Positions 1-5,728 of a stretch of 5,728 bases of DNA are shown here, piece after piece. Source of the DNA: a bacterium (lineage in GTDB: Bacteria > Planctomycetota > UBA11346). The notes under the pieces were generated by a model that was given only the letters and a program-made list of their open reading frames with translations, searched no databases and was not told the DNA's origin. The DNA lies in NCBI GenBank assembly GCA_020049615.1, contig JAIFKN010000292.1:1-5728 (forward strand), read 5' to 3'. A program made the position numbers and the translations under genes. Positions within the stretch are counted from its first letter, which is position 1, and every line of letters starts with the position of its first letter.

Positions 1-323
1 TGATCAACGCCAGCGTGGTGACCAACGCCAGCGAGCCGTCCACTGCCGGCACCATCCGGTTGACCCGCAGCGGCGGCGCCGGCGCGCGCGGCGCGCTGAA
101 GGTGGCCTACACCGTCTCCGGCACCGCCATCTCCGGGACGGATTACACGGCCCTCAGTGGCAGCGCCGTCATCCCGGACGGATCGTCCACAGTGGACATC
201 AGCGTGGCGGCCCTCGACGACTTCGTCGCCGAGGGGGCCGAGACCGTCATCGTGACCGTGTCCGCGGATCCGGCCCATTACCGCGTCGGTACGGCCGCCA
301 ACCTGACCCTGAACGACAACGAC
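1..323 (+). other. Calx-beta unit 1 (classical type, 5' edge cut)
   Basis: Residues 1-107 form a nearly complete classical unit missing only the first part of strand A. It shows VAYTVSGTAISGTDYTALSG, then an IPDGSSTVDISV strand, the acidic loop DDFVAEGAET and the closing LNDND. This is the closest match in the window to the textbook Calx-beta consensus. It is richer in Arg than the later units (TIRLTRSGGAGAR), so it is not a recent copy of them. Confidence 0.88.
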
Positions 324-3300
324 ACGCGTGGCGTCACCGTCACCCAGTCTGGCGGGACGACCACCCCGACCGAGGGCGGGGCCACCGACAGCTACACCGT
401 GGTGCTGACCAGCCAGCCGACCGCGACCGTCACCATCGCCATCGCCGGCACGGCCGGCGAGGTCACGCTCAGCTCGTCCTCGCTGACCTTCACCACCGGC
501 AACTGGTACACGGCCCAGACCGTGACGGTCACCGCGGTCAATGACAGCTATGACGAGACCGCGGCGCAGAACGCGGCCACCCTCACGCACACCGCCAGCG
601 GTGGCGACTACGCCGGGATCGGCATCGCCTCCGTCGCCTGCGCCGTGGTCGACAACGACAACGCCCCGAACCTCGCGGTCGGCGACGCGGTCGTCACCGA
701 GGGCCACAGCGGCACGGTCAACGTCTCGGTGCAGTTCAGCATCACCGGCCTCAGCGAGTCGGTGGTCACCTGCTCGTACCAGTCGTACAACGACAACGCG
801 GTGGCCGGCACCGACTACACCGCGGTCTCCGGGAACCTGACCTGGAATCCCGGCGACACGACGGTGCGCAACGTCGTCTGCACCGTCGCCGGCGACTACT
901 TCGACGAGGCAAACGAGACCTTCCGCATCGTCATCACCGCCAAGACCAATTCCGGCGTCGCCGACGACACCGGTGTGGTCACCATCACCGATGACGACAC
1001 CGCCGGATTCAACATCGCGGCCGTGGCCGGCGACGTGGTCACCGACGAGGACGGGGACACCGCGGTCGTCCAGATCAGCCTGAAGAGCATGCCGACCGGG
1101 GCCGTCACCATCAGCGTGGGCAGCAGCGACGACACCGAGGGCAAGGCCTCGACCACCTCGCTGCTGTTCGACGCCGGCAACTGGTCCACCACCCAGTCCG
1201 TCACCATCACCGGCCAGGACGACCCGGCCAACGACGGGGACGTGGGCTACTCGCTCCTGCTGTCGATCGAGAGCAGCGGCGACGCGCAGTACCTCGACCT
1301 GGTCCCGGGCAATGTGGCGCTGACCAACCGCGACAACGACGAGCCGGGGATCATCTGCTCGCCCGCCTCGCTGAGCGTCAGCGAAGGCGGCGTGTCGGGC
1401 AGCTACACGGTCGCCCTGGCGACCGCTCCGAGCTTCCCCGTGACCGTGACGCTGAGCAGCGACACGACCTACGGCGTGCGCGTCGATGCCGATTCCGGTA
1501 CGGCCGGCGACCAGACCACCATCCTGTTCAGCACCTCCAACTGGAACGTGGCGCGTTCGGTGACGGTGACCGCCGTCGACGACACCCGCCACGAGGGGGC
1601 GCACGGGGACACCATCGCGCACACCGTCTCCTCGACCGACGCCGACTACAACGGCCTGCCCACCAACGTGACGGTGACGCTGACCGACAACGACCCGGTC
1701 CCGGCCCTGTCCATCAACTCCCAGTCGGTGTCGGAAGGGACAGGGACGAACGGCACCGTCCAGCTCACCGTCACCCCGACCAACGCGCGGTCGACCTCCT
1801 TCTCGGTGAACTTCGCCACCTCGGCCGGCACCGCCCTGGCGGCCACCGACTACACCTCCACCAGCGGGACGCTGACCTGGGCCGCGAACGACGCCACGGC
1901 GAAGACCATCACGGTGACCATCGTGGCCGATGCGCTCGATGAGGCCAACGAGACGCTCAGCGTCGTCCTGTCATCGCCGGTCAACTGCACGGTCACCACC
2001 GCGACCGGCACCATCACCGTCAACGATGATGATGCGCTGCCGACCGTCACCCTGTCGGCCACCGGCTCTCCGATCGCCGAGGCGGGCGGCGTCGCCACCA
2101 TCACCGCCACGCTGAACGCCGTCAGCGGACGCGATGTGACGGTCAGCCTGGCCAGCACCGGCACGGCGACCGGCGGCGGCACGGACTTCACCGTATCCGC
2201 CGTCAGCATCGTGATCCCGGCCGGCAGCATCAGCGCCAACGGCACGATCACGGCCGTCGCCGACGCGCTCGATGAGCCGGCGGAGACGGTGATCGTCGAC
2301 ATCACCGGCGTGACCAACGGCACGGAGAGCGGCACCCAGCAGGTGACCGTGACGATCACCGACGACGATCCGCCCCCCACCGTGACCCTCGCCGCCGCGC
2401 CGCTGACCGTCGCCGAGGCCACCGGCGCCAGCACGCTGACCGCGACGCTGTCGGCGGTCAGCGGCCAGGCGGTCACCGTCCAGCTGGGCTTTGGCGGCAC
2501 GGCCGGCGGCGCCGACTACGTGGCCGGATCCGCCAGCATCGTCATCCCGGCCGGCTCGTCGAGCGGCACGACCACGGTCACCGCGACCCAGGACGCCATC
2601 GACGAGGCGGACGAGACGGTGGTCGTCGACGTCACCGGCGTCACCAACGGCAGCGAGGCCACCGCCCAGCAGGCGATCATCACCATCACGGATGATGATA
2701 CGGCGCCGACCGTCACGCTCGCCGCGACCCCGGCCTCGGTCGGCGAGGCCGGCGGCACGGCGACCCTGACGGCGACCCTGTCGGCGGCCAGCGGTCTGCC
2801 GGTGACGGTGAACCTCGGCTACTCCGGCGCGGCCACCAGCGGGACCGACTTCACCTCCGCCGCCTCGCTGGTCATCGCGGTGGGCAGTACCTCAGGCAGC
2901 GTGGTGCTGTCCGCGGTGGACGATCTGGTGGACGAGGCCGACGAAGCGGTGGTCGTGGACATCACCGGCGTGACCAATGGCAGCGAGAGCGGCTCGCAGC
3001 AGTCGACCGTGACGATCGTCGACAACGACGATCCGCCGACGGTGGCGTTCACCGCCGTCACGCAATCCAGCGTCGGCGAATCCGGGACCCTGACGGCGAC
3101 GGTGCAGCTCTCGGCCGTGTCCGGCCGGACCGTCTCGGCCCCGTTCACCGTCACCGGCACGGCGAGCGGCGCCGACTATGGGGTGAGCGCCAGCCCGTTG
3201 ACCATCAATGCCGGCTCGAGCACGGCCACGGTGACCATCACCATCACGGGCGACACGCTTGACGAGGTCGGCGAGACCGTGGTGCTGACGCTGGGCGCTC

Positions 3301-5728
3301 CGACCAACGCGAATCTCGGCGCGATGACCGTCCATACGGCGACCATCACCGATGACGACGCGACGCCCAGCGTGACGCTGTCGGCCTCGCCCCTGACGAT
3401 CGCCGAGGCCTCCGGCGCCAGCACGCTGACCGCGACGCTGTCGGCGCTCAGCGGCCAGGCCGTCACCGTGCAGCTGGCCTACACCGGCACCGCCAGCGGC
3501 GCGGACTATGTGGCCGGCACGGCCACCATCGTCATCCCGGCCGGGTCGGCGAGCGGCACGGCGACGGTCACCGCGACCCAGGACGCCATCGACGAATCCG
3601 ACGAGTCGGTGGTCGTGGACATCACCGGCGTGACCAACGGCCTCGAGAGCACCGCCCAGCAGGTGACCGTCACCATCACCGATGACGACGCCGCGCCGGC
3701 GGTCACCCTCGCCGCCGCTCCGGCGTCCATCGGCGAAGCCGGCGGCACCGCCACCCTGACCGCGACGCTGTCGGCGGTGAGCGGCCTGCCGGTCACGGTG
3801 AACCTCGGCTATTCGGGCGCGGCAGCCAGCGGCACCGATTTCACCGCGGCGGCCTCGCTGGTCATCGCGGCGGGCAGCCCGTCCGGCAGCATCGTCCTGA
3901 CCGCGGTCAACGACCTGCTCGACGAGGCGGACGAGGCCGCGACCGTGGACATCACCGGCGTGACCAACGGCAGCGAGAGCGGCACGCAGCAGGCGACCGT
4001 GACGATCACCGACAACGACGATCCGCCGGCGGTCGCGTTCACCGCCGCGTCGCAGTCCAGCGTCGGCGAGTCGGGCACCTTGACGGCGACGGTGCAGCTG
4101 TCGGCCGTCTCGGGCCGGACCGTCAGCATCCCGTTCACCGCCACCGGCACCGCCACTGGCGCGGACTATGCGCTGACCGCCAGCCCGTTGTCGATCGCCG
4201 CCGGTTCGACCACGGCCACCGCCACCATCACCATCACCGCCGACACGCTCGACGAGGTCGATGAGACGGTGGTGCTGACACTGGGCGCCCCGACCAACGC
4301 GAATCTCGGCGCGGTGACCGTCCATACGGCGACCATCACCGATGACGACGCGACGCCCAGCGTGACGCTGTCGGCCTCGCCCCTGACGATCGCCGAAGCC
4401 TCCGGCGCCAGCACGCTGACCGCGACGCTGTCGGCGCTCAGCGGCCAGGCCGTCACCGTGCAGCTGGCCTACACCGGCACGGCCAGCGGCGCGGACTACG
4501 TGGCCGGCTCGGCCAGCATCGTCATCCCGGCCGGGTCGGCGAGCGGCACGGCGACGGTCACCGCGACCCAGGACGCCATCGACGAGTCCGCCGAGACGGT
4601 GGTCGTCGACATCACCGGCGTGACCAACGGCCTCGAGAGCACCGCCCAGCAGGTGACCGTCACCATCACCGATGACGATGGCGCGCCGACCGTCACCCTC
4701 GCCGCCGCTCCGGCCTCCATCGGCGAGGCCGGCGGCAGCGCGACGCTGACCGCGACGCTGTCGGCGGTGAGCGGACTGCCGGTCACGGTCAACCTCGGCT
4801 ATGCCGGGACGGCGACCAGCGGCACGGACTACACCGCGGCGGCGTCGCTGGTCATCGCGGCGGGCAGCCCGTCCGGCAGCATCGTCCTGACCGCCACCGA
4901 CGATCTGCTCGACGAGGCCAACGAGACGATCGTGATCGATGTCACCGGCGTCGCCAACGGCACCGAGAGCGGCACCCAGCAGGCCACGGTGACGATCACC
5001 GACAACGACGATCCGCCGACGGTGGTGTTCACCGCCGCGTCGCAGAGCAGCGTCGGCGAATCCGGCACCCTCACCGCGACGGTGCTGCTCTCGGCCGTGT
5101 CCGGGCAGGCCGTGAGCGTCCCGTTCACCGCCACCGGCACCGCGACCGGCGCGGACTACGCGGTGACCGCCAGTCCGCTGTCGATCGCGGCCGGCGCGAC
5201 CACCGCCAACGTCACCATCACCATAACCGCGGACAGCCTCGATGAGGTGAACGAGACGGTGATCCTTACCCTGGGCACGCCGACGTTCGCCAACCTCGGG
5301 GCGCAGACCACGCATACGGCGACGATCACGGATGATGATGCGGCGCCGACGGTGACATTCACTGCGGCATCGCAGTCCGGAGGCGAGGAGAATAGTGATC
5401 TGACGATCACTGTTCAGTTGTCCGCCCTGTCCGGGAAGGATGTGACGGTGCCGTTCTCGACTGGCGGCAGCGCCATCCTAACGACGGACTATCAACTCGT
5501 CAGCGCCAGTCCGGTGGTCATTCCCGCTGGCCAGGCTCAGACCACGATCACGCTGGATCCGGCCCACGACGACCTCGACGAGGATGACGAGACCATCGTC
5601 ATCAACATGGGTGTGCCGGTAAACGCGACCGCAGGGGCGACCCAGACCCACACTGCGACGATCATCGATGACGACGCGCTGCCCGTGGTCACGGTCGCGA
5701 CCACCGCCCAGACCAAGGGCGAGGGTGC
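1..5728 (+). CDS. Giant Calx-beta repeat protein, internal fragment (both ends outside the window)
   Basis: One frame, with codons starting at position 3, stays open for 1908 codons; residue n begins at base 3n. The translation is a chain of about 18 beta-sandwich units. Each has the Calx-beta pattern: an E(A/G/S) turn after strand A, a G-T-A..G.DY segment, an I/V-rich strand, a D...DE..E loop, and a closing DDD or DND. In the sodium-calcium exchanger, the family's best-known member, the equivalent acidic residues bind Ca2+, so calcium-stiffened rods are likely here. The residues are mostly small or beta-branched (T, V, A, S, G) plus Asp/Glu, with very few Lys, Arg, Cys or Trp, as expected of an extracellular repeat protein. 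No catalytic domain, signal peptide, membrane helix or RTX nonapeptide is visible. A surface or secreted adhesin-like role is inferred from architecture only. Start, stop and neighbouring genes are not visible. Reading frame and family are secure; function is not. Confidence 0.96.
324..659 (+). other. Calx-beta-like unit 2 (NW-strand subtype)
   Basis: Residues 108-219. The unit has TPTEGGATDSYTVVLTSQP, then LTFTTGNWYTAQTVTVTAVND with the Asn-Trp signature, then LTHTASGGDYAG and a closing VVDND. This longer variant lacks the GTA..GxDY segment in its usual place and instead carries a T.(S)..DY.G motif just before the last strand. The same arrangement recurs in unit 5. A single Cys codon lies at 639-641. 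Confidence 0.82.
660..998 (+). other. Calx-beta unit 3 (classical, with two cysteines)
   Basis: Residues 220-332. Visible elements are VVTEGHSGTVNVSVQFS, VAGTDYTAVSGNLTWNPGD, the acidic loop GDYFDEANETFRIVI and the closing ITDDD. It has two Cys codons (771-773 and 879-881), one in each of two central strands (VVTCSY and VVCTV), which might form a disulfide; that is inference. All the acidic positions expected for Ca2+ binding appear to be present. Confidence 0.87.
999..1340 (+). other. Calx-beta-like unit 4 (NW subtype, degenerate acidic loop)
   Basis: Residues 333-446. The unit has VVTDEDGDTAVVQISLKS, then LLFDAGNWSTTQSVTITGQDD with the Asn-Trp strand, and closes with TNRDND. The usual D...DE..E loop is replaced by DDPANDGDVGYS, with no Glu, and the residue before the closing motif is Arg. 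Calcium binding may therefore be weaker or absent. It is the least typical unit in the window. Confidence 0.75.
1341..1694 (+). other. Calx-beta-like unit 5 (NW subtype, longest unit)
   Basis: Residues 447-564, 118 residues. Elements in order are PASLSVSEGGVSGSYTVALA, ILFSTSNWNVARSVTVTAVD, the loop DDTRHEGAHGDT, the motif TVSSTDADYNGLPTNV, and the closing LTDND. It is the cleanest example of the NW subtype here and parallels unit 2. A Cys codon at 1356-1358 lies at the junction with unit 4. Confidence 0.84.
1695..2033 (+). other. Calx-beta unit 6 (classical)
   Basis: Residues 565-677. Shows SINSQSVSEGTGTNGTVQLT, VNFATSAGTALAATDYTSTS, GTLTWAANDATAKTITVTIV, the acidic loop DALDEANET and the closing VNDDD. 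It contains the last Cys codon in the window (1986-1988) and the last Trp. The closing Asp run is encoded by GAT codons. Confidence 0.88.
2034..2369 (+). other. Calx-beta unit 7 (transitional, related to the downstream array)
   Basis: Residues 678-789. It already has the vocabulary of the downstream array (PTVTLSA, a TATL.AVSG strand, IVIPAGS, DALDEPAET, VDITGVTNGTESGTQQ, TITDDD), but with a two-residue longer middle (ATGGGTDF, SISANG) and no 990-bp partner. Its first half resembles module A and its tail resembles module B. It is plausibly a sister of the ancestor of the array, or a recombinant between unit types. Confidence 0.85.
2370..3359 (+). repeat. Supermodule copy 1 (units 8, 9, 10)
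   Basis: Unit 8 (A) spans 2370-2699, unit 9 (B) 2700-3032 and unit 10 (C) 3033-3359. This is the most diverged copy. Its A unit shares about 86 of 110 residues with the A unit of copy 2, while its B and C units share about 93 of 111 and 93 of 109. Its A unit begins PPPTVTLAAAP rather than ATPSVTLSASP, reflecting its different upstream neighbour. All closing Asp motifs and D...DE..E loops are intact. Confidence 0.92.
3300..3689 (+). repeat. Near-identical DNA patch, partner at 4290-4679
   Basis: Compared at an offset of 990, this stretch has about 11 mismatches in 390 bases (about 97% identity). It includes two uninterrupted identical runs of just over 80 bases (3325-3406 and 3408-3490). Flanking parts of the same supermodules are clearly less similar. 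The patch covers the end of unit 10 plus all of unit 11, and the end of unit 13 plus all of unit 14. It fits a recent gene-conversion tract or slipped duplication. Confidence 0.85.
3360..4349 (+). repeat. Supermodule copy 2 (units 11, 12, 13)
   Basis: Unit 11 (A) spans 3360-3689, unit 12 (B) 3690-4022 and unit 13 (C) 4023-4349. I count 34 Asp/Glu, one Arg, no Lys and one His in its 330 residues, so it is very strongly acidic. Unit 12 has a slightly weakened acidic strand (DEADEAATVD, where copy 3 has DEANETIVID). Confidence 0.92.
4350..5339 (+). repeat. Supermodule copy 3 (units 14, 15, 16)
   Basis: Unit 14 (A) spans 4350-4679, unit 15 (B) 4680-5012 and unit 16 (C) 5013-5339. Unit 14 differs from unit 11 at only 4 of 110 residues and about 10 of 330 bases. 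Units 15 and 16 match units 12 and 13 at about 85% of residues. The array ends with unit 16; the next unit is C-like rather than A-like, so a regular fourth copy does not follow. Confidence 0.92.
5340..5675 (+). other. Calx-beta unit 17 (C-like, lower GC)
   Basis: Residues 1780-1891. It is related to module C by TVTFTAASQS, the SALSGKDVTVPF strand and a tail ending THTATIIDDD, but it is diverged through the middle (SAILTTDYQLVSASPVVIPA). It has an expanded acidic loop, DDLDEDDET. It reintroduces Lys, which is absent from the array, and uses A/T-ending codons more freely than its neighbours. GC over 5341-5520 is about 62% by hand count. Confidence 0.87.
5676..5728 (+). other. Start of unit 18 (cut by the window edge)
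   Basis: After the closing Asp run of unit 17, the frame continues with LPVVTVATTAQTKGEG. This is the strand A plus E-G turn that opens a further Calx-beta unit. Only about 17 residues are present, but the repeat array clearly continues beyond the window. Confidence 0.75.

Larger units (their letters stand above)
2370..5339 (+). repeat. Higher-order tandem repeat: three copies of a 990-bp, three-unit Calx-beta module
   Basis: Units 8-16 follow the order A-B-C, A-B-C, A-B-C. Lengths are 330, 333 and 327 bp in every copy, so the period is exactly 990 bp (330 residues) with no net indel. Module A has AEA(S/T)GASTLTATL and ATQDAIDE. Module B has GEAGG(T/S)ATLTATL, SGLPVTVNLGY and a four-residue DNDD close. 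Module C has TQSSVGESG or SQSSVGESG, PFT(A/V)TGTA and HTATITDDD. By hand alignment copies 1 and 2 share about 82% of residues, and copies 2 and 3 about 88%. The period keeps the frame, so unequal crossing-over between copies would change length without breaking the gene. Confidence 0.95.

Noticed and set aside
541..840. Plus-strand open frame beginning ATGACAGC in a second frame
   Set aside because: Its translation is an Arg/Thr/Ser/Pro-rich frame-shifted reading of units 2-3. It overlaps a continuous, domain-bearing frame and has no independent support.
2892..5315. A long open frame on the minus strand (about 807 codons) opposite the repeat array, plus shorter minus-strand frames
   Set aside because: These are antisense shadows. 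High G/C at third codon positions of the real gene removes stops from the opposite strand, and the repeats propagate the opening. The translation is a low-complexity mix of Arg, Gly, Asp, His and Ala with no fold signature, while the + frame gives coherent Calx-beta domains throughout.
2370..5339. CRISPR-like or mobile-element explanation for the regular repeats
   Set aside because: The repeats are about 110 codons long, in frame and coding, with no short palindromic repeat, unique spacers, transposase or terminal inverted repeats.
2025..5339. Short GAT-GAT-GAT runs (2025-2033, 2691-2699, 5331-5339) as phase-variable microsatellites
   Set aside because: Each is only three codons and encodes the conserved closing Asp motif. 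Slippage by one codon would not shift the frame, and other units use mixed GAT/GAC, so this is codon choice rather than a contingency locus.
1..5728. RTX calcium-binding nonapeptides, a type I secretion signal or a cell-wall anchor
   Set aside because: I looked for GGxGxDxxx repeats, LPxTG-like motifs and terminal hydrophobic segments and saw none. The calcium-binding logic here is Calx-beta, and the termini are outside the window.
1..5728. Internal promoters, terminators or gene boundaries
   Set aside because: The reading frame is uninterrupted and domain-coherent across the whole window, with no intergenic gap or convincing hairpin plus T-run.

Overview
The window lies entirely inside one very large protein-coding gene on the + strand. 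The reading frame whose codons start at position 3 is open from the first to the last base: 1908 complete codons, with no stop, no convincing start and no intergenic DNA. Both ends of the gene are outside the window. The product is a tandem array of about 18 beta-sandwich repeats of the Calx-beta type, each 107-118 residues long and closing with an Asp-rich DDD or DND(D) motif. Proteins of this architecture are typically giant extracellular or cell-surface bacterial proteins (adhesin-like or type I secreted) stabilised by calcium. The signal peptide, membrane anchor or C-terminal secretion signal that would prove this lies outside the window.

Layout: (1) Positions 1-2033 hold six divergent repeats of mixed subtype. 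Units 1, 3 and 6 are classical Calx-beta; units 2, 4 and 5 carry the variant with an Asn-Trp (NW) strand. (2) Positions 2034-2369 hold a transitional unit 7, which looks like a relative of the array that follows. (3) Positions 2370-5339 hold a higher-order repeat: a three-unit module (A, B, C of 330, 333 and 327 bp) present as three tandem copies, each exactly 990 bp. (4) Positions 5340-5675 hold a divergent C-like unit with lower GC and different codon use. (5) Position 5676 onward starts another unit, cut by the window edge.

The DNA is GC-rich (roughly 60-72% in the lines I counted) with strong G/C preference at third codon positions, so the host is a high-GC bacterium. Calx-beta giants of this style occur in Proteobacteria, Planctomycetota, Verrucomicrobiota and others, and I cannot choose between them from this sequence. 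No RNA gene, mobile element, CRISPR array, promoter or terminator is visible. The features of most interest are the exact 990-bp supermodule, a patch of recent homogenisation between its second and third copies, and the extreme acidity of the array (no Lys and only two Arg in 990 residues).
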